Origin: an uncultured Planctomycetaceae bacterium
GTDB lineage: Bacteria > Planctomycetota > Planctomycetia > Pirellulales > UBA1268
Reading direction: 5' to 3'
DNA length: 64,000 nucleotides
Assembly (NCBI GenBank): GCA_903885565.1
Contig: CAISJI010000098.1
Coordinates: 1-64,000 of the forward strand
Below the pieces are notes generated by a model. It ran no database searches and was not told where the DNA came from. It worked only from the letters and a program-made list of their open reading frames with translations. Positions 40,016-47,662 of the stretch are shown here, one piece after another (position 1 is the first letter of the stretch; every line of letters begins with the position of its first letter). A program made the translations under genes and the position numbers.

Positions 40016-41644
40016 ATGGGTCCGATTTGGCCGTACGCTCTCTTCGGGTGTCCGCGGAAAAAGTCATCCCGCTGGCTCAAACCGATTATTGGCGTGTGTC
40101 TACTCCTGGGCCTGCTTGTCCAGTCTGGCGGGAAAGCCTTTGGTCAGGGAGGTAATTTCGACGGCTTCGGCAACCTGATTGATGCCGAGTCGGCTGCTCC
40201 TGTTTCTCCTCCTGCCGCCCCCCTTCCAACGGCTCCCCGCGAACCGGCCGTCGACTTTGGCCCGGTGGAGACCGATCGACTCTCGCTGGCCAATGCGGCG
40301 CCTGTGCTCCTTCCCTTCTTCAATAACGGCCCAGTCTTCGGCCTGCCGGGCACCGTCACTGGCGGCTTCTGGGACCGCACCCAACTCACCGGCGACTGGG
40401 GCGGCCGTCGCACCGATTTGGCCCGCCGCGGAGTGTTTTTTGATGTCTACACCACGAGTGCCTATCAGGATCTGATGTCGGGCGGCCTCGATCCGGGGGA
40501 TTGGTTCGTGCAGAACACGCAGATGTCGATCAACATCGACACCGGCCGGGCCGGCTGGTGGGACGGCGGTCTCATCCACTTCACCACGCAGGCCCGCTAT
40601 GGCGGCACTCCGGAGCAAACGTTCAACTCGGGCGCGAGCGTTCCAACCTACACCGGCCTCCTTGAGCCCGATCCGATCGCTTACTCAACGATGCTGCCGT
40701 CGGAGTATTTTCTGGTGCAGGGCCTCAGCGAGCACACGAGTGTTCTGGTGGGCAAGATCAGCGATATATTCATCCCCGACCAAACGCTCTTCGGCGACAG
40801 TTACAAGTTCTATTTTGCCAACTTCGCCTTCAATAAGAATCCGATCACCACCAATTTCTACAATCCGACCGCCTGGGCCGTGCTGGGCGTGTGGGCCCCG
40901 AGCAAGCGGCTCGCCTTCGCCGGCGGCGTGCTCGATCCCAACAGCCGCTCACAGAATCTCGCCACCAATGCGTTCGATCGGGTGAACCTCTATTTCACCG
41001 CCGTCGCCTCCTACGATATCGGCGGGCTGCCGGGGCAGTTTTCCCCCGCCTTCAACTGGTCGAATCAGTATCAGCTCGATCTCGCCAATCCCTACGGGGC
41101 GCTCAGCCCGGGCCAGATTCCGCAGGCAGTCGGCTATCTCCTCGGCAGCCCCAACTCGGCCGGCCTGCCGATCAACAACTCCACGAGCAGTTGCTTCCTG
41201 ATCGCGAATGCCTCGCAGTATCTCTATGTGGCCGATCGGCCCCAGGATGTGCCAGGAAAACTCAAAAGCGGCCAGCCGCTCCGCGGCGTTGGCGTGTTTG
41301 GCCGTGCCGGCTGGGCCCCGCAGCAGACCAACACAATCACTGGCGACGGCAGCGTCGCCCTTTTTGCCCGTGGGCTCGCCGAATCACGCCCATACGATAG
41401 CGCCGGCGTCGGCTGGTATATGAACGGCATCAGCCCCGATCTGCAAAAACAAGTTCGCACGTATACCGGCGGGGCGCTCAACGTGCAAAACGAACAGGGG
41501 ATGGAAGTGTTTTACGACTACGCCATCACGCCCGCCATTCGCTTGATTCCCAGCTACCAGCACATCTGGAACCCACTCTCGGCCATCGCTGCCGGCCATG
41601 ATTCAGCCGACCTGTGGATGATGCGGGGCACGGTGGTTTTCTGA
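40016..41644 (+). CDS. OprB-like carbohydrate-selective porin
   Basis: Signal segment; LTGDWGGRRTDLARRGVFFDVYTTSAYQ; C-terminal aromatic MMRGTVVF. Confidence 0.8.
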   Translation: MGPIWPYALFGCPRKKSSRWLKPIIGVCLLLGLLVQSGGKAFGQGGNFDGFGNLIDAESAAPVSPPAAPLPTAPREPAVDFGPVETDRLSLANAAPVLLPFFNNGPVFGLPGTVTGGFWDRTQLTGDWGGRRTDLARRGVFFDVYTTSAYQDLMSGGLDPGDWFVQNTQMSINIDTGRAGWWDGGLIHFTTQARYGGTPEQTFNSGASVPTYTGLLEPDPIAYSTMLPSEYFLVQGLSEHTSVLVGKISDIFIPDQTLFGDSYKFYFANFAFNKNPITTNFYNPTAWAVLGVWAPSKRLAFAGGVLDPNSRSQNLATNAFDRVNLYFTAVASYDIGGLPGQFSPAFNWSNQYQLDLANPYGALSPGQIPQAVGYLLGSPNSAGLPINNSTSSCFLIANASQYLYVADRPQDVPGKLKSGQPLRGVGVFGRAGWAPQQTNTITGDGSVALFARGLAESRPYDSAGVGWYMNGISPDLQKQVRTYTGGALNVQNEQGMEVFYDYAITPAIRLIPSYQHIWNPLSAIAAGHDSADLWMMRGTVVF

Positions 41645-41649
41645 ATATA

Positions 41650-41830
41650 CGCGGGCGAAGCCCTCCATGGCCTTCGCCCGCTTGAGTCGGCCGAGGGAAA
41701 CGCCAAGGGTTTCTGTATATACGCAGACAAAGCCCTCCATGGCCTTTGTCTGCTCGAGTCGGCCGAGGGAAACGCGAAGGGTTTCCTTGGCCGACGGGCA
41801 TCGCATCCGGCGATGCTTGGGGTGGGGCCA
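41650..41830. repeat. Family B variant pair: two H1/H2 hairpin units followed by H3 (gggcatcgcatccggcgatgc)
   Basis: gcgggcgaagccctccatggccttcgcccgc and gcagacaaagccctccatggcctttgtctgc, each followed by gagtcggccgagggaaacgc.aagggtttc. Confidence 0.82.
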
Positions 41831-41870
41831 CGAACTGCGTGCGCTCTCCATGCCCGTCGCCCATCGGTTA

Positions 41871-41939
41871 ATGGAGGCGGAGGGGTCGGCGAACGCTCGA
41901 GGAGCGCACGCGACGAGACTTTTGCCGTCCCGCAGCCGA
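41871..41939 (+). repeat. Family A hairpin repeat, copy 6
   Basis: ggaggcggaggggtcggcgaacgctcgaggagcgcacgcgacgagacttttgccgtcccgcagccg; convergent gap 41644/42008. Confidence 0.9.
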
Positions 41940-42007
41940 TGCGCCACGGAAGGCGAATCCGCTCAAGCCGACGGGCATCGCATCAGGCGATACTTGCGGA
42001 GGGGACG

Positions 42008-42394
42008 CTACCAAAACGTCCGGACGGGATAGCGACCGATGATGGCGTCGTCGGTGACGATCACCATGCCGTGGCAATGTGCCTGAGCGATCAGCATTCT
42101 GTCGAACGGATCTCGATGAATCGGCGGCAGCTTATGCACCTGACACGCTTCGGCCTCGCCAATCGGCAGCAGATCAATCCCCGACCGCTGCCGCATCTCG
42201 GGAATATAGCGATCGGGAGCGTCTGGCAACGGAAGTTTTCCCAGGCCGTATTTGACCGTGATCTCCCACGCTGACGCGGCACTCAGCCAGACAGAGTTCT
42301 CCGCCGATAAGAGTTCCTACCGCGCCCTCGACGACAACGCAGGATCGTCGAGCAGCAGCCAGAGAAAAGCATGCGTGTCGAGCAGCAGGTTCAT
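42008..42394 (-). pseudogene. PIN-domain (VapC-like) toxin gene with in-frame amber codon
   Basis: Hand translation from the ATG overlapping the antitoxin stop: MNLLLDTHAFLWLLLDDPALSSRAR*ELLSAENSVWLSAASAWEITVKYGLGKLPLPDAPDRYIPEMRQRSGIDLLPIGEAEACQVHKLPPIHRDPFDRMLIAQAHCHGMVIVTDDAIIGRYPVRTFW. TAG at 42319-42317. Confidence 0.82.
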
Positions 42395-42645
42395 TCACCA
42401 GCCCCGAAGCTGGCGAGCATGTCGTCCGGCAGCGGTTCGCTGAACGAATCAGGCACAACGAATGCGCCCTTGGCCAGGCCAGCGTGACGTTGGCGCTTTT
42501 CCACCGCGGCGGGGCGCAGCCGTCGCACTTCGGCCACCGGTTCGTTGCGGTTGCAGATGATGATTCGATCGTCCCCCTGCAGGTCGGCGATGTGCCGCGA
42601 GAGGTGCGTCTTGGCCTCATGCATGTTCAGCCGAATCGATGCCAT
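42391..42645 (-). CDS. Phd/YefM-like antitoxin
   Basis: MASIRLNMHEAKTHLSRHIADLQGDDRIIICNRNEPVAEVRRL; stop overlaps the PIN start (ATGA). Confidence 0.8.
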   Translation of the reverse strand: MASIRLNMHEAKTHLSRHIADLQGDDRIIICNRNEPVAEVRRLRPAAVEKRQRHAGLAKGAFVVPDSFSEPLPDDMLASFGAGE

Positions 42646-42753
42646 AGCTCCACTGTAAAAAACTAAGAACTTAGTTCACTCAAGGCTGTTGTTCAGGCAG
42701 TCAGTCAAGGGAGCTGAGTTGTAGATGCGTCCGCCCGCAGTGCGGCGAACCGG

Positions 42754-44328
42754 TCAGTCGTTGCGGTGGCCACGGACGTATTCAAAGAGCGACTTTGAGG
42801 CGAGGCTCATGATGCCGCCGCCGTCGGAGCGATCCTCGATGCCAAAGCACTCCACGAGGCCGTAGATCGCCCCTTCGCGGGCCAGCTGGGATGGCGAGTG
42901 GGGCACCTGCGGGGCGGCAGCCGGCAGGTCGTCCCAGCCGGTCGTGTCGGGCATTGAGTTCATCAGCGTCGGATGCCGGTGGGCGTGCGATGGCGTGTGG
43001 CTGAATTCCACCGCCGGAGCGATCCGCGTAAAGATGCCGGCCGGCGACGGCTGATCGATCGCATGTGCAACCAGATCCTGCATCCGGACAGGCTCGTAGG
43101 GCTCGGCGTCGAGCGGTTCGGCCAGGCTCGGGGCGAGCGTCGAGCAGCGGGCCAGCGACGAGGCGACGTGGTAGAATCCCCCCTTCTGTTCCCGCTCGGC
43201 CAGCGCCGCCACCGCGCCAGTCGCCACGAGATAGCCGGTGAGATAGTCGTTGATGAGTGCCGGAACAACCGTCGGCGACTCCATGCCGGCGGAGTGCACA
43301 TGCATCGTGCCGCTCACCGCCTGCGCGATCTGCTCAAAGCCGGGCCGCGTGCCCCAGGCTGTGCCAATCGGGAAGCACGAGAGCGAGGCATGCACGAGAT
43401 TGGGATTGATTGCCTTGAGTCCAGCATCATCGAGCCCCAGCGCCGCCAAAACGCCCGGCCGCTGGCCGTCGAGGAGCACGTCGGCAGAGGCGAGGAGCTC
43501 CTGGAAGCGGGCCTTGCCGCGGCGGCCCTTGATGTCGAGGAGGATGTTTTTCTTCCCCCAGCTGCCATCCATCCAGATCGGCAATACCCAGTCGCCCAGC
43601 GGCGGCTGCACCTTGATCACGTCGGCCCCCTGCTCCGCCAGCAGCCGGCCGCAGGCCGGGCCGGCGACCATGTGGGTCAGTTCCACCACCCGCACTCCTT
43701 CGAGCGGCCTGTGCTTCGCCTTGCCGAGGAGCCGTTTCTTGTCGCTCCCCGAGGCGGCGAAGTCGATCAGCGGCCGCTTCGCGATTTCCGCGCCGAGCGG
43801 ATGGGCGAGCCATTCCTGCGGAGTGCGCACGATTCCCATCGGCAGGTGGAGGCGGATCGCGTCGTCTTCGAGTTCCTGCGAGGTCTTCTTCTCGACGGCC
43901 GCCTGAATGGCTGGTGCCGAGTTGGCGCAGTTGAGATAGACCAGCAGCCGATCCCGGAGATGGGGATGGATGCCGATCATCGTCACGAACCGGCCGTCTT
44001 TGGCCCGGTAGGTGCCGTTGTCGGGGTTCACGCCCCAGGTATCCATGATCGTGCTGTAGCCATTTTGGAAATGGAGCTGCAGCGAGTTGAGCAGGAGGCC
44101 ACAGCGGCGCCGGTCGAGCTTCATCGTCTGCGCAGGGAGGCCGCGAACGGTGCCGAGGTGCTCGACGACTGAGCCGAAAGCGGCCATCACGCCGGCCGCA
44201 TAGTCGTGCGCCTTGACGGGGCTTTTGACATACGAGATCCCGGGGGCCACGCTCACCTTCGCGGCGTCGAGCGCGAAGGGGAGGCTGGCGGCGACGGTGT
44301 CAAAAGCGGTGCGCTGTTTCGGGTTCAT
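42754..44328 (-). CDS. CaiB/BaiF CoA-transferase family protein
   Basis: PLEGVRVVELTHMVAGPACGRLLAEQGADVIKVQPP, NILLDIKGRRGKARFQELLASADVLLDGQRPG. Confidence 0.88.
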   Translation of the reverse strand: MNPKQRTAFDTVAASLPFALDAAKVSVAPGISYVKSPVKAHDYAAGVMAAFGSVVEHLGTVRGLPAQTMKLDRRRCGLLLNSLQLHFQNGYSTIMDTWGVNPDNGTYRAKDGRFVTMIGIHPHLRDRLLVYLNCANSAPAIQAAVEKKTSQELEDDAIRLHLPMGIVRTPQEWLAHPLGAEIAKRPLIDFAASGSDKKRLLGKAKHRPLEGVRVVELTHMVAGPACGRLLAEQGADVIKVQPPLGDWVLPIWMDGSWGKKNILLDIKGRRGKARFQELLASADVLLDGQRPGVLAALGLDDAGLKAINPNLVHASLSCFPIGTAWGTRPGFEQIAQAVSGTMHVHSAGMESPTVVPALINDYLTGYLVATGAVAALAEREQKGGFYHVASSLARCSTLAPSLAEPLDAEPYEPVRMQDLVAHAIDQPSPAGIFTRIAPAVEFSHTPSHAHRHPTLMNSMPDTTGWDDLPAAAPQVPHSPSQLAREGAIYGLVECFGIEDRSDGGGIMSLASKSLFEYVRGHRND

Positions 44329-44413
44329 CGTGATCGTTTCAGCTCCAAAGAACCTAAGGGGAAGACGGGCTTAGCTGCAGACGCTCAAAAAAAGCCCACC
44401 CTCCCCAGCGGTG

Positions 44414-44546
44414 GTTAGCAGGCTGTGGACAAAGTGCAGCGTCGCTGGATGCGATGCCCGTCGACCGTGGAAAACCTCGGTTTTTCCACCGGGCGACCGA
44501 GTGGCCTGTCTTCAATCCAGAGGTGCATGGAGAACTTTTTCCACGG
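44414..44546. repeat. Family B multi-hairpin repeat, copy B3 (reverse orientation)
   Basis: ttagcaggctgtggac...gcgtcgctggatgcgatgcccgtcgaccgtggaaaacctcggtttttccac; reverse complement aligns over its length with B1. Confidence 0.82.
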
Positions 44547-44633
44547 GAGGTTAGCATAATAATCGAAAAAAGCTGTGGACACAGTGGTTTGCCGCAGAAT
44601 GCGGCGAGCGGGCACCTGCGGGGGAGGCAATGC

Positions 44634-45098
44634 ATGCAAACTGCTGATTGGCCGGCCGTTCTCGGCACCGTGGCCACGATTTTCAGCGTGGCGATCGCGG
44701 GCTATGCGCTGTGGCGGCAGTTGGCCGTTCTGCGGTCCCAGATGGTGATCCAGCACTTCTCCGACTACGCCCGCCGCTATGCGGAAATCATGGAGCGATT
44801 TCCCGAGCGGGTGCATGAACAGCAATGCAGCCTCAACGATCTTGGCGACACTGCCGCCGTCATGCCGATCATGCGGACATTCTTCTATCTCTGCTTCGAA
44901 GAATGGGCTCTCCACCAGCGGGGCTATTACGATCCCAAAATGTGGAGCCTGTGGCACCTCGGCATGCACAACGCCCTGGCCAAGCCGGCGTTTCGACAGG
45001 CGTGGGAACGGATCGCCAGCGATACGCAGTTTGGGGCCAGATTTATCCACTTCATGGCCGAGGAAATAGCTGCGGCGACCAAGCCGCAGACGGTGTAG
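44634..45098 (+). CDS. Small N-terminally membrane-anchored hypothetical protein
   Basis: MQTADWPAVLGTVATIFSVAIAGYALWRQLAVLRSQMVIQHFSDYARRYAEIMERF; start trimmed because the track ORF reads through repeat B3. Confidence 0.55.
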   Translation: MQTADWPAVLGTVATIFSVAIAGYALWRQLAVLRSQMVIQHFSDYARRYAEIMERFPERVHEQQCSLNDLGDTAAVMPIMRTFFYLCFEEWALHQRGYYDPKMWSLWHLGMHNALAKPAFRQAWERIASDTQFGARFIHFMAEEIAAATKPQTV

Positions 45099-45122
45099 GA
45101 ATCCTTGAGATAGCAGCGGGAA

Positions 45123-45148
45123 TGCACTTGATCCACAGCCTGCTAAAC
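45123..45148. repeat. Isolated Family B terminus, inverted relative to 44414-44440
   Basis: tgcacttgatccacagcctgctaaac versus gttagcaggctgtggacaaagtgca. Confidence 0.75.
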
Positions 45149-45191
45149 TGAGGCGGTGGGGCGATGCCCAAGGCCTCCGGAGACAGCCGCC

Positions 45192-45461
45192 ATGACTTCA
45201 CTGACGATCGATCTGGAAACCGCGAATAAAATTCGCGTTGCCATGGCTTCGGGGGAAACCCGTCTTGAGGTGCGTGATGCCAGCGGAGCGTTGCTGGAGG
45301 TTCTCATCCTCAAGGGTGTGCTGCGCCCGATCGATGCACCAGCGACCCCGCAGCCCCCTGCGATCTCATGGGAGGAAATGCGTCGCCGGGCCGAGCGCCG
45401 CGGTGGGCACACCACGGCTGATATTCTTGCCGACCTCGACGAACTGGAAAGTCAGCGGTGA
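45192..45461 (+). CDS. Putative antitoxin of a RelE/ParE-like module
   Basis: Small acidic/helical protein ending RRGGHTTADILADLDELESQR; stop overlaps the next GTG start (GTGA). Confidence 0.5.
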   Translation: MTSLTIDLETANKIRVAMASGETRLEVRDASGALLEVLILKGVLRPIDAPATPQPPAISWEEMRRRAERRGGHTTADILADLDELESQR

Positions 45462-45720
45462 AGTTTTTCGTCGAATGGGATCCCGAGGCACGCAGGGAAA
45501 TTCAGGCCGCTGGCGTCGCGGACGCCGTGCGCATGAGCCTGCGGGAAGCTGTCGAGAAGACCGATCGGGCTTTGGCTCTTGACCCACTTCAGGCGGGTGA
45601 ATCACGCGACGACGTTACGCTACGGGTGGCAATCTTTCACCGCTAACGGTCTACTTCGCCGTCATTCCAGAGCAGGGAACTGTGCGGATCGTCCATTGCG
45701 TAGTGTCACTTCCAGGCTAG
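45458..45720 (+). pseudogene. RelE/ParE-like toxin gene with probable 1-nt deletion near 45637
   Basis: (V)KFFVEWDPEARREIQAAGVADAVRMSLREAVEKTDRALALDPLQAGESRDDVTLRVAIF, then in the shifted frame PLTVYFAVIPEQGTVRIVHCVVSLPG*. Confidence 0.6.
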
Positions 45721-45744
45721 AGCGCATCCGACTTACGCGTGGAA

Positions 45745-45817
45745 CCGGCTTCGGGGCGGCAAAAGTCTCGTCGCTTACGCTCCTCGAGCGTTCGCCGACC
45801 CCTCCGCCTACATCGCT
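45745..45817 (-). repeat. Family A hairpin repeat, copy 7 (reverse orientation)
   Basis: ccggcttcggggcggcaaaagtctcgtcgcttacgctcctcgagcgttcgccgacccctccgcc. Confidence 0.88.
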
Positions 45818-45967
45818 CGATCTATTTACCCAGTCGTCGCTACAATTATGCCGGATGCGCTCTAATGGGTGAGCCCACCGCAACTCTGGCGCGAAAACTG
45901 GAGGCGGGGCGGCCATCCTGCGGGTGTGTGGTGGAGATGGTACAGCCCGTTGATCGGTCCCGTTTCA

Positions 45968-47662
45968 TCACCCCGCTGCTGCCGGCTCGGCCTGCTGCTG
46001 CTTTTTCTTGTTCTTCTTGGCTGGTTTCTCGTTGGGCTCTGGCGCGGGCTCAACATGGGCCCGCTGCGCCCAAGCCTGCCAGCGAGCGGCGAGATCGGCC
46101 GCCATCTTTGGTTGCGCGGCGGCGAGATCGTGCTGCTCGGTTCGATCGGCTGCGAGGTCGTAAAGTTCCCACTTCCCCGCCCTGCCCGTCCGCACCAGTT
46201 TCATGCTGCCCACGCGGACTGCTGCATTTCCCTCGTGCTCCCAGTACATCGCCTCGCGCTCAATTGGCTCGTTGCGAAAGGCGGGCACGAGGCTGCGTCC
46301 TTCCAGCGGCAGAATCGGCGTATCACCAAATGCCTTGGGATAGCTCGCTCCGCTGACTTCCACAAGCGTCGGCAGGATATCGATCAGGTGGGCGGGCTGG
46401 GAACGCAATTCACCCTGGGCGGCGAGGCCGGCCGGCCAGTGGACCACCAGCGGCGTGGCGATCCCCCCTTCGTGATTGAAATGCTTGTAGCTGCGGAAGG
46501 GGGTGTTCTGCAGATAGGCCCAGCTCTCGCCGCAAAACCAGTCAGAATCCCCCTGCGTCGGATCGCCGACAGTGCGGCCGGTGGGCCCCTGCTCCGCATT
46601 GCCGCCGTTATCGCTCATAAAGAGGATCAGCGTGTTGTCGAACACGCCGCGGGCCTTGAGCCCCGCCACCAGATCCCCCACCGCCTGATCGAGCCGCTGC
46701 ACGCAGGCGGCGTAGGCTGCCATGATGTGGTCGAAGCGATCCTGCTCTGTGGCAGAGAGATCGGACCAGGCTTGGATTGCTGCAGGGCGAGGAGCGGGCG
46801 TCCAGGCCCGATCGATGATCCCCATCTCCACCTGCCGCTGGTGCCTGAGCGTGCGGAGGGTATCCCAGCCGGAGCGATACGTTCCGCGCCGGGCCTCGAT
46901 GGCGGCGGCCGGCGCCTGCAGCGAGAAGTGCGGGGCATTGTGACACAGATGCAGATAGAACGGCTTTTTTTCTGCCAGCGCCTCGTCGATGAAGCTCAGG
47001 CCGAACGTCGTCCAGAGGTCGGTTGAATACCAGTCTTTCGGAAGCCGGGGATCATCGCTGGCGATTGAGGTGCCATTGAGAAAGAGCGCGGCTTTGGGGT
47101 GGGAGGCAAAATAAAATCCCCCCGCCGCCGCATTGAGGCTGCGGTCGAAGCCTCTTGTCCAGGGGGCAACGCCATGGTTCTGGCCAATGTGCCACTTGCC
47201 CGTCATGGCGGTGAAGTAGCCGGCGGGGCGCAGCACTTCGGCGATCGTCACGCATTGATTATTGAGACGCCCAGAGTAGCCGGGCAGGTTTTGGTCCTGC
47301 GTCATGTGCCCTACTCCTGCCTGATGGGAATAGAGGCCGGTGAGGAGCGCGGCCCGCGTTGGGCAGCAACGGGCGGTGTTGTAAAAGCTGGTAAACCGCA
47401 GGCCGTTCTGCGCGAGGGCATCGAGATTCGGCGTGGGGATCTCGCTACCGTAGCAGCCGATATCGGAGAAGCCGAGATCGTCGGCGAGGACAACCACGAT
47501 GTTGGGAGGGCTGGTGGCTGGCCCAGCCGCAGGGCAGCGGAGCGCCGCGGCAGCCATGCAGAGCCAGACGAGCAGCAAAAGCAGGGCCGATCGTGATGCG
47601 GCAGAGTGGCGTGCTCTGGTCTGCCGCGGGCGGGAAAGCGGCTGGGATTGGGAGGCAGTCAT
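45968..47662 (-). CDS. Arylsulfatase
   Basis: PNIVVVLADDLGFSDIGCYGSEIPTPNLDALAQNGLRFTSFYNTARCCPTRAALLTGLYSHQAGVGHM (C-x-P-x-R sulfatase motif). Confidence 0.95.
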   Translation of the reverse strand: MTASQSQPLSRPRQTRARHSAASRSALLLLLVWLCMAAAALRCPAAGPATSPPNIVVVLADDLGFSDIGCYGSEIPTPNLDALAQNGLRFTSFYNTARCCPTRAALLTGLYSHQAGVGHMTQDQNLPGYSGRLNNQCVTIAEVLRPAGYFTAMTGKWHIGQNHGVAPWTRGFDRSLNAAAGGFYFASHPKAALFLNGTSIASDDPRLPKDWYSTDLWTTFGLSFIDEALAEKKPFYLHLCHNAPHFSLQAPAAAIEARRGTYRSGWDTLRTLRHQRQVEMGIIDRAWTPAPRPAAIQAWSDLSATEQDRFDHIMAAYAACVQRLDQAVGDLVAGLKARGVFDNTLILFMSDNGGNAEQGPTGRTVGDPTQGDSDWFCGESWAYLQNTPFRSYKHFNHEGGIATPLVVHWPAGLAAQGELRSQPAHLIDILPTLVEVSGASYPKAFGDTPILPLEGRSLVPAFRNEPIEREAMYWEHEGNAAVRVGSMKLVRTGRAGKWELYDLAADRTEQHDLAAAQPKMAADLAARWQAWAQRAHVEPAPEPNEKPAKKNKKKQQQAEPAAAG

